18,893 nucleotides of DNA from Candidatus Pacearchaeota archaeon (GCA_002686355.1 NZBV01000019.1:1-18893); one strand, 5' to 3'; numbered from the stretch's first letter, positions 1-7,098 are shown. Program-made: numbers and translations. Notes: a model not told the origin generated them from the letters alone.

Positions 1-672
1 AATTAAAAGAAACAATACAGCTATTGAAAATGCCACAGGGATATAATAATTAATTTTCTTTTTCATTGAATAATAAAACAAAAAGGGAATTGAGAGGAGT
101 ATAAGGAATATTGCAAGGGCATTCACGAGAGATATATGGGAGTAAGCCGTCTTTACGATAAACAATGACAGAACTGCGACATAGGTCTTCAAAACCTGGC
201 TTTCTCCAAAAATCAAAAACACGACTAAGCTCATTAATACAAATGCCACCCAGACCGCGGTTAAAAGTTGTCTATAAAAACTTTCGCTTAATGTGGAACC
301 AGTGAATTCAAAACTGCTATTCTCTGGTGTAAGTTCATACCCGAGGTATTCTTCGAGAATCTGCTTAGTTTCATCACTTGACAATTTTGTTTCAATAATC
401 AATGCCTTTCTTTCTTGAGTAATCAAATCAGAAACCCCCCGAATGTTAAAATCTTCAAGTTTTACCCCCAACCCCTGTTCCAGCTTGGTTGAATCAATGT
501 CCCCGATGAGGGTTACAGAAGTCCCCCCTGTTAAAGAAATGTCTTTGTGAACAAAATCCTGGTTAACAGAGTAGAAATTGATTAAGTAGAATATTGAAAA
601 AACAATAAGCAAGGCGGAGATTATAAGTAGTAATTTGTAGTATCTATCGTGAAAGTTTTTTTTGTTTTCCAT
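1..672 (-). CDS. secF: Protein translocase subunit SecF (partial, cut by left edge)
   Basis: An open frame of 224 codons runs from ATG at 672 off the left edge without a stop, so only the N-terminal part is present. SecF pairs with SecD in the membrane and assists SecYEG-dependent protein export. Visible features are a first membrane helix at about residues 13-32, a DISLTGGTSV stretch at about 44-53 matching the conserved post-TM1 motif of SecD/SecF, an external domain to about residue 135, and several hydrophobic helices from about 138 on. The ATG lies 11 bases downstream of a tRNA-Gly on the same strand, so the two may share a transcript. A secD gene beyond the left edge would be the expected partner, but it cannot be seen. 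The call rests on motif and topology. Confidence 0.85.
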   Translation of the reverse strand, partial: MENKKNFHDRYYKLLLIISALLIVFSIFYLINFYSVNQDFVHKDISLTGGTSVTLIGDIDSTKLEQGLGVKLEDFNIRGVSDLITQERKALIIETKLSSDETKQILEEYLGYELTPENSSFEFTGSTLSESFYRQLLTAVWVAFVLMSLVVFLIFGESQVLKTYVAVLSLFIVKTAYSHISLVNALAIFLILLSIPFLFYYSMKKKINYYIPVAFSIAVLFLLI

Positions 673-683
673 TTTTGTTTGAA

Positions 684-755
684 TGCGCAGGCCGGGATTC
701 GAACCCGGATAGTCTGCTTGGAAGGCAGAAAGTCTAGCCGTTGACCTACCCACGC
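684..755 (-). tRNA. tRNA-Gly (anticodon TCC)
   Basis: The minus strand folds into a cloverleaf with acceptor GCGTGGG paired to CCTGCGC, a CCGGG/CCCGG T-stem around TTCGAAT, and a CTGCC/GGCAG-type anticodon stem with loop CTTCCAA, giving anticodon TCC. The discriminator is A and no CCA is encoded. No intron is visible. Confidence 0.95.
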
Positions 756-795
756 ATAAAATAATATCGTGAGAATGGTTTTAAAGTTTATGCAA

Positions 796-869
796 CGCAC
801 CTGGTAGGATTTGAACCTACGACTTCTTCCTTAGGAGGGAAGCGCTCTATCCAACTGAGCTACAGGTGC
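796..869 (-). tRNA. tRNA-Arg (anticodon CCT)
   Basis: The minus strand folds with acceptor GCACCTG paired to CAGGTGC, a GTAGG/CCTAC T-stem, and anticodon stem CTTCC/GGAAG around loop CTCCTAA, so the anticodon is CCT, reading AGG. The discriminator is G, and CCA is not encoded. It lies 40 bases upstream of tRNA-Gly on the same strand. Confidence 0.95.
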
Positions 870-905
870 AGATAAATTAAAAAAGGGTATGCTTGTTTAA
901 AAAAT

Positions 906-1187
906 ATGCTAGTCAAGATTTTGGGAGTTATTGATGCAATTGTAAGCATAATCTTCTTATTAGCTATTCTGGGATTCTCTTTATCTCCGTCAATTTACAT
1001 TATTTTTGGAGTAATCTTATTGGCTAAATCTTCTCTAGGGATGTTAAAAGATTTTGCAAGCTGGATTGATTTTTTAGGAGGGATTTTTCTTTTATTGCTA
1101 ATTACAATTAATATCCCAAAGTTTATGCTTATTGCTATGGGAATTATGATTATTCAGAAGGCGTTTTTTAGTTTTATTAGTGAATAA
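906..1187 (+). CDS. Small multi-pass membrane protein, function unknown
   Basis: This 93-residue protein is almost entirely hydrophobic, with three or four probable membrane helices at about residues 4-25, 29-46, 53-70 and 70-88. The few charged residues (K and D around 42-55) lie in one short loop. I recognise no domain or catalytic motif. It stands alone, divergent from the tRNA-Arg and upstream of tRNA-Leu, with an A/T-rich upstream region and no clear Shine-Dalgarno sequence. It could be a small stabilising subunit or an orphan membrane protein. Its reality rests on the coherent membrane topology and the absence of a better reading of the 350-base gap. Confidence 0.65.
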   Translation: MLVKILGVIDAIVSIIFLLAILGFSLSPSIYIIFGVILLAKSSLGMLKDFASWIDFLGGIFLLLLITINIPKFMLIAMGIMIIQKAFFSFISE

Positions 1188-1193
1188 AAATTC

Positions 1194-1201
1194 TTAAAAA
1201 G
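1194..1201 (+). promoter_or_regulatory. TATA box for tRNA-Leu(AAG)
   Basis: TTAAAAAG lies 24-31 bases before the first base of the tRNA at 1225, the archaeal box A distance. Confidence 0.5.
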
Positions 1202-1224
1202 ATTTGGCCCTATCTAATTATGGG

Positions 1225-1308
1225 GCGGGAGTGCCGGAGTGGTCAAACGGGATTGGTTAAGGACCAATTGGCTTAGTGCCTGCACAGGTTCAAACCCTGT
1301 CTTCCGCA
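1225..1308 (+). tRNA. tRNA-Leu with anticodon AAG
   Basis: This is a class II tRNA of 84 bases with acceptor GCGGGAG/CTTCCGC, D-arm GCCGGAGTGGTCAAACGGG, a long variable arm around GGCTTAGTGCC and T-loop TTCAAAC. The anticodon stem ATTGG/CCAAT is perfect and closes loop TTAAGGA, which puts AAG (1259-1261) at positions 34-36. It aligns base for base with the tRNA-Leu(CAA) at 10736, which confirms the register and the leucine identity. Archaeal leucine tRNAs for CUN codons normally carry G34 (GAG), so A34 is odd; one G to A change from GAG would produce it. No CCA is encoded. Confidence 0.9.
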
Positions 1309-1318
1309 TTAGTAAAAC

Positions 1319-1326
1319 TTATAAAA
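1319..1326 (+). promoter_or_regulatory. TATA box for 5S rRNA
   Basis: TTATAAAA lies about 22-29 bases upstream of the 5S start. 5S therefore appears to have its own promoter just after the tRNA-Leu. Confidence 0.6.
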
Positions 1327-1346
1327 GAATAAAATCTTCAAATTAT

Positions 1347-1458
1347 GAGACAGCCATAATAGGTTGGGAACACCTGTTCTCATTCCGAACACAGAAGTTA
1401 AGCTTCCTATGTTAATGGCGGTAGTGGCCGACAAGCTGCAAACCCATTAAGCTGTCTT
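1347..1458 (+). rRNA. rrf: 5S ribosomal RNA
   Basis: The core GGTTGGGAACACCTGTTCTC and CCGAACACAGAAGTTAAGC are conserved 5S loop A/B/C elements, and GGCGGTAGTGGCC matches the loop E/helix IV region. The ends pair as AGACAGC with GCTGTCT to form helix I. The gene is about 112 bases, near normal size. It is isolated from 16S and 23S, since none is in the window, as in many small archaeal genomes. A short T run follows helix I and may end transcription. Confidence 0.93.
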
Positions 1459-1536
1459 TTCTTATCTAAAAAAATGATAAAAGTTTGAAACTTTTGTCTT
1501 GCTTAATTTTTTATATGGTTGTTTCTCTTAATTATT

Positions 1537-1794
1537 ATGAAAAAAACAATTTCAAAATCAGAAGCAAAAAAACAAGTTGAAGAATTCTTCAATGAGATTA
1601 AAAACAAACCCCCGCATAAGATTAAGAAGATCAAACGACTTGCAATGGCTTATAATCTTCCTCTAAAGGAAAAAAGAAAGTTGTTCTGTAAAAAATGTTT
1701 AAACCCATATAAGGCTCCGAGGATTAGGATTAAGAATAAAATGAAGTTTGTTGAGTGTGGGAATTGTGGGGGGATTAGTAGGTGGAGATTATGA
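1537..1794 (+). CDS. rnp4: Ribonuclease P protein component 4 (Rpr2/Rpp21 family)
   Basis: This 85-residue basic protein would be a subunit of RNase P, which trims the 5' leader of precursor tRNAs. The N-terminal half is helical and rich in Lys and Glu. The C-terminal half carries a four-cysteine zinc ribbon, with CKKC at about 52-55 and CGNC at about 78-81, inside the family signature of a cysteine pair, a basic beta region and a final SRWRL. I chose the ATG at 1537: TTTTTTATATGG at 1507-1518 sits 19-30 bases upstream, implying a leaderless mRNA, and the extension to TTG at 1519 is just hydrophobic. It is shorter than most archaeal members. It converges on rpoN, and the two 3' ends overlap by 6 bases. 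Confidence 0.85.
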   Translation: MKKTISKSEAKKQVEEFFNEIKNKPPHKIKKIKRLAMAYNLPLKEKRKLFCKKCLNPYKAPRIRIKNKMKFVECGNCGGISRWRL

Positions 1795-1986
1795 CTTCTT
1801 AAACTCCGCAACAAGCTCTACTAAATCTGTTTGTCCAAGAAACATTGCGCGACAGCAAAATCTTTCTAATCCTAAATCATCGAGGACTTTTTTTGGATTT
1901 TCTCCCTGCTCAACTCTTTTTTTAAAATCTTCCCATAAGTGTGCAATTGGCTTGCCACATGAGAAACATCTTATTGGGATTATCAT
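1789..1986 (-). CDS. rpoN: DNA-directed RNA polymerase subunit N (Rpb10 homologue)
   Basis: This 65-residue protein is a full-length archaeal RpoN, a small zinc-binding subunit that helps assemble the RpoD/RpoL platform of RNA polymerase. It has the characteristic start MIIPIRCFSCGKPI, with Cys7 and Cys10, and the central LGLERFCCRAMFLG with the adjacent Cys44-Cys45. In many archaea it follows rps9 in the S11-RpoD-L18e-L13-S9 cluster, whereas here it lies alone about 10 kb away, convergent with rnp4 and divergent from the ABC locus. A TATA-like element at 2007-2016 fits a leaderless start. Confidence 0.97.
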   Translation of the reverse strand: MIIPIRCFSCGKPIAHLWEDFKKRVEQGENPKKVLDDLGLERFCCRAMFLGQTDLVELVAEFKKS

Positions 1987-2006
1987 AGTATATTCTCTTC
2001 AATTTG

Positions 2007-2016
2007 ATTTAAAAAA
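2007..2016 (-). promoter_or_regulatory. TATA box for rpoN
   Basis: On the minus strand TTTTTTAAAT lies 21-30 bases upstream of the rpoN ATG, implying a leaderless mRNA. It sits back to back with the promoter of the ABC gene at 2032-2039. Confidence 0.5.
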
Positions 2017-2031
2017 CTTGTGTTAGGAAGG

Positions 2032-2039
2032 TTTAAATA
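2032..2039 (+). promoter_or_regulatory. TATA box for the ABC-transporter ATPase
   Basis: AAGG followed by TTTAAATA, 22-29 bases before the ATG at 2061, is a BRE/TATA pair. Transcription would start at or next to the start codon. Confidence 0.6.
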
Positions 2040-2060
2040 TCAAGTGAACCCGGGGGTTTC

Positions 2061-2789
2061 ATGGAAAATGATAAAATAATTCGGCTCAGGCAGGTGGCAA
2101 AGCACTATGAGATGGGTGACACGGTAGTGAAAGCCCTTGATTGTGTTGATATCGATATTGAAAAAGGTGATTTTGTTGCAATTATGGGGCCAAGCGGAAG
2201 TGGCAAATCAACTAGTATGAATCTAACTGGAAGCCTGGATTATTCAACAGAAGGAGATATTCTTCTTGATGGAGAGAATATTCAGGATTTAGAAGAATCT
2301 GAATTGGCGCAGGTAAGAGGAAAGAAAATTGGTTTTATTTTTCAGCAGTTTAATTTGATTTCTAACCTGACAGCCAAGGAAAATGTTATGCTGCCTATGA
2401 TTTTTCAAAAGACTAATATTGAAGAGAGAGAAGAAAAGGCAGAAGAATTGCTGAAGATAGTGGACCTAGGAGACAGAATGAATTTTTATATTAACCAACT
2501 TTCTGGAGGGCAGCAACAGAGAGTTGCGATTGCCAGAGCGATGGCAAATGACCCTCAGGTGATTCTTGCTGATGAACCTACTGGGAATTTGGACACAAAA
2601 ACAGGGAACAAAATTATGGATTTCTTAAAAAAATTAAATGACAAAGGAAGGACAATAATCCTGGTCACGCATGACCCAGACCTGGCAAGACAATATGCCC
2701 GAACGATTTACTCTGTTCGCGATGGTAAAGTTGAATACATTGAAAAAAAGATAGGGGATGGATGGAAAAGAATTTTTAATGAAGAGTGA
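2061..2789 (+). CDS. MacB/LolD-type ABC transporter ATP-binding protein
   Basis: This 242-residue cytoplasmic nucleotide-binding subunit would power the FtsX/MacB permeases encoded downstream. It has a Walker A GPSGSGKS (43-50), Q-loop GFIFQQFNL (91-99), ABC signature LSGGQQQRVAIARA (147-160), Walker B VILADEPTGNLD (167-178) and switch histidine LVTHD (201-205). The LolD/MacB/FtsE subfamily is indicated by the KSTxMN and DEPTGNLD context and by the neighbours. Ser52 and Thr56 follow Walker A where relatives usually have hydrophobic residues, a mild oddity. The substrate is not evident. These transporters usually drive a mechanical motion of periplasmic domains or export peptides or lipids, rather than classic transmembrane flux. 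Confidence 0.92.
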   Translation: MENDKIIRLRQVAKHYEMGDTVVKALDCVDIDIEKGDFVAIMGPSGSGKSTSMNLTGSLDYSTEGDILLDGENIQDLEESELAQVRGKKIGFIFQQFNLISNLTAKENVMLPMIFQKTNIEEREEKAEELLKIVDLGDRMNFYINQLSGGQQQRVAIARAMANDPQVILADEPTGNLDTKTGNKIMDFLKKLNDKGRTIILVTHDPDLARQYARTIYSVRDGKVEYIEKKIGDGWKRIFNEE

Positions 2790-2825
2790 TATGTTTTCAT
2801 TACTCAGAGGTAACAAGCCAAAAGG

Positions 2826-2833
2826 TTTATAAA
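2826..2833 (+). promoter_or_regulatory. TATA box (BRE AAAGG) upstream of the exported-protein gene
   Basis: AAAGG directly followed by TTTATAAA is a strong archaeal promoter. It predicts a start near 2855 and a leader of about 50 bases for the gene at 2904, so the permease part of the locus can be transcribed separately from the ATPase. Confidence 0.6.
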
Positions 2834-2903
2834 AGATGAATTCTGGAGATTGTGATGGAAAGGAATGATGGTAGATTAATAGAAAATTATCTAAAAAAAT
2901 AAA

Positions 2904-3764
2904 ATGAAAACGCAACTTCCCCTTTCATTCATTACATTAATATTCGTAGTTTTGACTTTAAATTTTGCGTCAGCATTGGTTGTTGATGCCGAGTATATTG
3001 TGCTTTATCCTGGAGAAGAAGGTAGGATAGAAATTGAAGTTGAGAATAATTTTGATTTTGATATTGAAAAGATTTCTATTGCATTGGAACTTAGTGATGT
3101 TCCTTTTGTTCCTATTAGCAGCTCTGAAAAAGACATTGAAGATTTAGACGAAGATGATGAGGATACTTCAACTTTTAGAATAAGGGCTTCAACAGATATA
3201 ACGCCTGGGGATTATGACATTCCTTATGTTGTGAGATATACTAATGCTGAGAATTCGAGTATAGAGCAAGAAGAAAAAAACGGAAGCTTTGGAATCCGTG
3301 TTTCTGCAAGGACAAATATAGACTTCTCGGTTGAGTCAAAGGACAATATTGTTGGTCAGCAAGGAACAATTTCACTTAAGGTTATAAACCAAGGTTTAGG
3401 GGAAGTTAAGTTTGTATCTGTACAGATTTTTCCAAATGGCTATGAACTGCTTTCAGCAGACAAGATTTATATTGGGAACATTGACTCTGATGATTCTGAC
3501 TTTGCGACATTTGATGTGCTCTTTGGATCACCTACGCCAATACTATCTGCAAAAGTTGAATACAAGGACTTTGATAACAAAGCGCAAACAGAAACGATTG
3601 GTCTCCCTGTAAAAGTCTACACAAGAGAAAAAGCGCTTGAGCTTGGCTTGATTAAAAATGCAAATTATGTTCCATATGTGATTGGTGGGGGGATTCTGGT
3701 TCTTTGGTATATTGTAAGGAAGGTCAAAAAGAGGAGAAGAAATAAGAAAAGAGAAGGGAGGTAA
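2904..3764 (+). CDS. Membrane-anchored exported protein of the ABC locus (COG1361/S-layer-like beta domains)
   Basis: The 286-residue protein has a signal peptide (residues 1-25, ending near ASA), two consecutive beta-sandwich-like segments at about 26-135 and 136-240, one membrane helix at about 255-272, and a strongly basic cytoplasmic tail. The beta segments resemble the immunoglobulin-like domains of COG1361 and CARDB proteins, as in PGEEGRIEIEVEN and GQQGTISLKVINQG, which open each repeat with the same pattern. It lies between the ATPase and the first permease and ends 5 bases before it, with a GGGAGG ribosome site for the next gene inside its tail. I infer an extracytoplasmic partner of the permeases, analogous in position to MacA but not homologous in sequence. 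Confidence 0.7.
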   Translation: MKTQLPLSFITLIFVVLTLNFASALVVDAEYIVLYPGEEGRIEIEVENNFDFDIEKISIALELSDVPFVPISSSEKDIEDLDEDDEDTSTFRIRASTDITPGDYDIPYVVRYTNAENSSIEQEEKNGSFGIRVSARTNIDFSVESKDNIVGQQGTISLKVINQGLGEVKFVSVQIFPNGYELLSADKIYIGNIDSDDSDFATFDVLFGSPTPILSAKVEYKDFDNKAQTETIGLPVKVYTREKALELGLIKNANYVPYVIGGGILVLWYIVRKVKKRRRNKKREGR

Positions 3765-3769
3765 TTCCT

Positions 3770-4996
3770 ATGCTCAGAGATTATTTCTTGCTTGCGTTCA
3801 AAAATCTTCGTAAAAGAGGACTGCGAAGCTGGCTGACAATTTTGGGAATTTTTATTGGAATTGCTGCAGTCGTGAGTTTAATAAGTCTTGGTGCTGGATT
3901 AAAAGCAGCTGTTTTGGGACAGTTTGGAGGGCTTTCTATTGATGTGTTAAATGTTCAGAACAAGCAGGTTGGATTTGCACCTCCTGGCTCAACTGTGATT
4001 GAAAAACTAAATGACAATGATTTAGAACTTGTCAAGGGTGTGCGAGGAGTTGAAAGAGTTATTCCGCGTTTAGTTCGTGTTGAAGAATTAGAATACAATG
4101 AGATTTCTGGTTTTGGTTATGGGGCTGATATTCCAGAAGAAAAAGAGAATATTGAATTTATTTATAATGCATTTGAACTTGAAGCAGAAGAAGGCCGCTT
4201 GCTAAGGGCAGGGGATTCTGGGAAAGTTCTTCTTGGAAATAATTTTCTAGCTACAGATGATTTTAAGAAACCTTTTGAAACCGGAAAGAAAGTCAAGGTT
4301 ACAGGAGAAATCAAAAAAGAGTTTGAGATTCTTGGATTTTTAAAAAAGTCAAGTAGCTTTCAGCTGAATAGTATTGTGTTTTTTATGAGAAATGATTTTA
4401 TTGAATTAATGGATGCTGAAGGGGAATATGATTTGTTTGCAGTCCAGGTTGAAGACAAGGATGAAATCGAGGAAGTTGCACAAAGACTTGAAGAGAAATT
4501 GAGAAATGATAGGAATGAAAAAGTTGGTGGAGAGACTTTTACTGTTGAAACGCCCTTGCAATCACTGAGTGCTGTTAATACCGTATTAAATCTAATTAAT
4601 TTAATTGTTATTGGTATTGCTGCGATTTCTTTGTTTGTCGGAGGTGTTGGGATTGCTAATACAATGTACACTTCTGTTGTTGAAAGGACGCGCGAGATTG
4701 GGATTATGAAAGCTGTTGGAGCTCAAAATTCTGATGTACTCTGGTTATTTTTAATTGAAGCCGGACTGCTCGGCCTTGTCGGAGGAACCGCCGGAGCATT
4801 GATGGGCTTGAGCGGAGCATCTCTCGTTTCAAATGCTGCAAACTCTGCATTAGAAAATGATTTGTTTATTGTGAGTGTTAACTACTATCTTTTGTTTGGC
4901 TCAATTGCATTTTCATTTTTCGTAGGAATAATTTCAGGTGTACTGCCTGCATTACAAGCAAGTAAATTAAATGTTGTTGACGCGTTGAGGAGTTAG
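3770..4996 (+). CDS. MacB/FtsX-family ABC transporter permease 1
   Basis: At 408 residues this has the full MacB-permease plan. There is a cytoplasmic amphipathic start LAFKNLRKRGLRSWLTILG, TM1 at about 20-45, a large extracytoplasmic MacB_PCD domain at about 46-270, and a C-terminal FtsX domain with TM2 about 274-300, TM3 about 320-352 and TM4 about 368-398. The motif IANTMYTSVVERTREIGIMKAVGA, the loop after TM2 that couples to the ATPase, is conserved, and the end QASKLNVVDALRS is typical. A strong AGGGAGG lies just before the ATG. It should dimerise with itself or with the second permease. The substrate is unknown. Confidence 0.9.
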   Translation: MLRDYFLLAFKNLRKRGLRSWLTILGIFIGIAAVVSLISLGAGLKAAVLGQFGGLSIDVLNVQNKQVGFAPPGSTVIEKLNDNDLELVKGVRGVERVIPRLVRVEELEYNEISGFGYGADIPEEKENIEFIYNAFELEAEEGRLLRAGDSGKVLLGNNFLATDDFKKPFETGKKVKVTGEIKKEFEILGFLKKSSSFQLNSIVFFMRNDFIELMDAEGEYDLFAVQVEDKDEIEEVAQRLEEKLRNDRNEKVGGETFTVETPLQSLSAVNTVLNLINLIVIGIAAISLFVGGVGIANTMYTSVVERTREIGIMKAVGAQNSDVLWLFLIEAGLLGLVGGTAGALMGLSGASLVSNAANSALENDLFIVSVNYYLLFGSIAFSFFVGIISGVLPALQASKLNVVDALRS

Positions 4997-4997
4997 A

Positions 4998-5345
4998 ATG
5001 AAAGGATTTGATATCTTTCACCATTGTAGGAATCCTCAAGAATTAAAAGAATATTCAGAAGAAAAATGTAAAGATTCTGAAAGAATTTCTAAGGGCCTAA
5101 AACATAAGAAGACACACTCTGATATGTTTAATAACCTTAGTTCTGGGTCTAAAAACCACCCCTCGCTCTTAGTTAATTCTAACAATCTTATAGACTATGA
5201 TGCCATAATGCTCGCCCAAAAAGAAGTAAGGAATGAGGATATAATTTTGATTTCTCTTACTCCAAAAGACTCTTCTGACTATGATAAGGAACAAGCACTT
5301 AAAGCTTGGAAAAGAATTCAAGAAAGGAGGTATTTCTTGAGATGA
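4998..5345 (+). CDS. Unrecognised 115-residue protein between the two permeases
   Basis: I do not recognise this protein. It is soluble, polar and Lys/Ser/Asn-rich, without signal peptide, membrane helix or metal motif, and has probable helices at the N terminus (about 12-35) and C terminus (about 93-112). It starts one base after the stop of permease 1 and overlaps the start of permease 2 by ATGA. The AGGAGG ribosome site for permease 2 is inside its last codons. Both features argue for co-translation in the operon. Its hydrophilic composition is unlike its neighbours. It could be a small regulator of the transporter or a late insertion kept in frame by coupling. Confidence 0.6.
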   Translation: MKGFDIFHHCRNPQELKEYSEEKCKDSERISKGLKHKKTHSDMFNNLSSGSKNHPSLLVNSNNLIDYDAIMLAQKEVRNEDIILISLTPKDSSDYDKEQALKAWKRIQERRYFLR

Positions 5346-6556
5346 TGCAAGAATACTTTCAACTTGCGATAAAAAACCTCAGAGAGAGAGGTCTTCGTAG
5401 TTGGCTGACTATGCTAGGAATTTTTATTTCTGTTGCAACAATTTTTATGTTAATCAGTTTGTCTTTGGGATTGCAAGGAGCAGTTGAAGAGCAATTTGAA
5501 ACACTTGGTACTGACAAGTTTTTTGTTCAGGCTGCAACAGGATTTCTTGGACCGCCTGGAAGTGTCGGAGGAGTAATTTTAACTGAAGAGGATGTTGAAG
5601 TTATTTCAAAAGTGCATGGCGTAAAAGATTATTCTTTTTTTACAGCAGGAAATGCAAGAGTTGAATTTGGAGGAGATACAAGACACCTAATTGTGTGGGG
5701 AGTACCGCCTGAACATATGGATGTTTATAATGAAGTTGGCTCATTTGAAATCGCAGAAGGAAGAAATCTGGAAAAAGGGTATAAAAATTCGGTAATTCTT
5801 GGCAATCTTCACAAAACAGGAAATGTGTTAGGAAAACCTGTTTCAGCTGGAAACAAAATAACAATTAATAGCGAAGATTTTAAAGTTCGTGGCATAATGG
5901 AGCTGATTGGAAATCCTGATGATGACAGAGCTATAATAATGGATATGGAAAGTTTTAGAGAATTATTTGAAATTCCAGAAAGGGTTGATTTTATCATGGT
6001 TCAGACTAATGAAGGGGGGGATATTAATGAAGTTGCAGAAAGGGTTGAAAAAAAACTCAGAAAAACAAGGGGGGTGACCGAGAAAAATCAGGATTTTGGC
6101 ATCTTGACGCCAGAAGAATTGCTTGAGAGTTTTGGGAATATTCTAAATATAATCACTTCGTTTTTAGCAGGTGTTGCAGCAATTTCTCTTTTAGTCGGAG
6201 CGATTGGAATTGCAAACACAATGTATACTTCTGTCTTAGAAAGAACTCGTGAAATAGGGGTTATGAAAGCTGTTGGAGCGAGGAATTCAGATGTTGCATG
6301 GATTTTCCTAATTGAATCAGGGTTGTTGGGATTAGTTGGTGCAACAATAGGTGTTCTTCTTGGTTACGGGATTGGGAAAACAATTGAGTATATTGCGATT
6401 CACCAATTGAACACAACATTGCTCCAGATTGCTACTCCTGTTTGGCTTATCGCAGGTTGTCTTGGTTTTGGATTTTTAATCGGAGCTGTATCCGGAACAT
6501 TACCAGCAATTCAGGCAAGTAAAACCAATGTTGTTGATGCTTTGCGTTACGAGTGA
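5342..6556 (+). CDS. MacB/FtsX-family ABC transporter permease 2
   Basis: This 404-residue paralogue of permease 1 has the same plan: basic amphipathic start FQLAIKNLRERGLRSWLTMLG, TM1 about 21-46, extracytoplasmic domain to about 270, then three helices with the coupling motif IANTMYTSVLERTREIGVMKAVGA and the ending QASKTNVVDALRYE. I chose ATG at 5342 because it overlaps the previous stop as ATGA and follows AGGAGG (5325-5330) by 11 bases; ATG at 5345 is also possible. With one ATPase and two divergent permeases in one locus, a heterodimeric permease is plausible. It is the last gene of the locus, followed by an A/T-rich gap. Confidence 0.9.
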   Translation: MMQEYFQLAIKNLRERGLRSWLTMLGIFISVATIFMLISLSLGLQGAVEEQFETLGTDKFFVQAATGFLGPPGSVGGVILTEEDVEVISKVHGVKDYSFFTAGNARVEFGGDTRHLIVWGVPPEHMDVYNEVGSFEIAEGRNLEKGYKNSVILGNLHKTGNVLGKPVSAGNKITINSEDFKVRGIMELIGNPDDDRAIIMDMESFRELFEIPERVDFIMVQTNEGGDINEVAERVEKKLRKTRGVTEKNQDFGILTPEELLESFGNILNIITSFLAGVAAISLLVGAIGIANTMYTSVLERTREIGVMKAVGARNSDVAWIFLIESGLLGLVGATIGVLLGYGIGKTIEYIAIHQLNTTLLQIATPVWLIAGCLGFGFLIGAVSGTLPAIQASKTNVVDALRYE

Positions 6557-6565
6557 ACACAAATA

Positions 6566-6574
6566 TTTTTAAAC
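6566..6574 (+). promoter_or_regulatory. TATA-like element before the zinc-ribbon gene
   Basis: TTTTTAAAC lies about 45-53 bases before the ATG at 6619, giving a short leader with GGTGA near the start codon. Confidence 0.4.
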
Positions 6575-6618
6575 TTTATTAATCTTTTTTCAGATTACTT
6601 TAAAAAATTGGTGAAAAA

Positions 6619-6816
6619 ATGAAAAAATGTATTTATTGTGGAAGTGAAATTGCTGATAGCAGAGTTATGGAGGTCTGTGACAGGTGTGGAAGAAATGTCT
6701 GGGGAGAAAAAATGTTTGGTACTATTGTAAAAAATATGGACAATGCGCGCGACAATGGGGACCTTTGTCATATGAATAATACTTGTGAGTTTACTGAAAA
6801 AACAAATTTTAGATAG
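6619..6816 (+). CDS. Small zinc-ribbon protein, function unknown
   Basis: This 65-residue protein opens with MKKCIYCGSE and continues to VCDRCGRN, so residues 4-25 hold two CxxC knuckles of a four-cysteine zinc ribbon. The remainder (WGEKMFGTIVKNMDNARDNGDLC) is a conserved-looking helix with two extra cysteines near the C terminus. I know similar short double-CxxC proteins in archaea without an assigned role; nucleic-acid or protein binding is the usual guess. It stands between the ABC locus and the ribosomal genes with its own promoter. Confidence 0.7.
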   Translation: MKKCIYCGSEIADSRVMEVCDRCGRNVWGEKMFGTIVKNMDNARDNGDLCHMNNTCEFTEKTNFR

Positions 6817-6826
6817 TTTTTTAAAG
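6817..6826 (+). promoter_or_regulatory. TATA box for rpl21e-rpoF-DUF655
   Basis: TTTTTTAAAG is 21-30 bases before the rpl21e ATG at 6847, which implies a leaderless message. The element overlaps the stop codon region of the zinc-ribbon gene. Confidence 0.55.
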
Positions 6827-6846
6827 AGCCTCTTTCTCGAGTAATT

Positions 6847-7098
6847 ATGAGCAAAAAGAAATCAGTTAGAACGCGGGGGAAGCTACAATTTAGTAGACAG
6901 TTCCAAGAACTTAAGGAAGGGGATAATGTTGCGATTGTCAAAGAGCAGGCAGTTGCTTCAGTTTTTCCAAAGAGACTGCAAGGAAGAACAGGGACTGTAC
7001 AAGGAAAGAGGGGAAAAGCATATCTCGTCCAAGTTAAAGACCAGGCCAAAGAGAAAAGATTTTTAATTGAGCCTATCCATCTAAAGAAGATAAAATGA
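6847..7098 (+). CDS. rpl21e: 50S ribosomal protein L21e
   Basis: This 83-residue basic protein of the large subunit has the SH3-like L21e fold: an N-terminal RTRGKLQFSRQFQELKEGD segment, then VASVFPKRLQGRTGTVQGKRGKAYLVQV, the family hallmark. It is slightly shorter than usual at the N terminus. It starts the conserved archaeal cluster L21e-RpoF-DUF655, and its stop overlaps the rpoF start by ATGA, so translation is probably coupled. Confidence 0.95.
   Translation: MSKKKSVRTRGKLQFSRQFQELKEGDNVAIVKEQAVASVFPKRLQGRTGTVQGKRGKAYLVQVKDQAKEKRFLIEPIHLKKIK

Noticed and set aside
1225..1308. Reading the anticodon as TAA (tRNA-Leu for UUA)
   Set aside because: That register would break the anticodon stem (G-A and T-C oppositions), whereas the AAG register has a perfect five-pair stem and aligns with the other tRNA-Leu.
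1748..2026. Plus-strand frame over rpoN
   Set aside because: It is antisense to the unmistakable RpoN and overlaps rnp4; no family resemblance.
2835..2903. Tiny reading frame (about 15 codons from ATG at 2854) before the exported-protein gene
   Set aside because: Too short, polar and without supporting signals; it is better read as the 5' leader.
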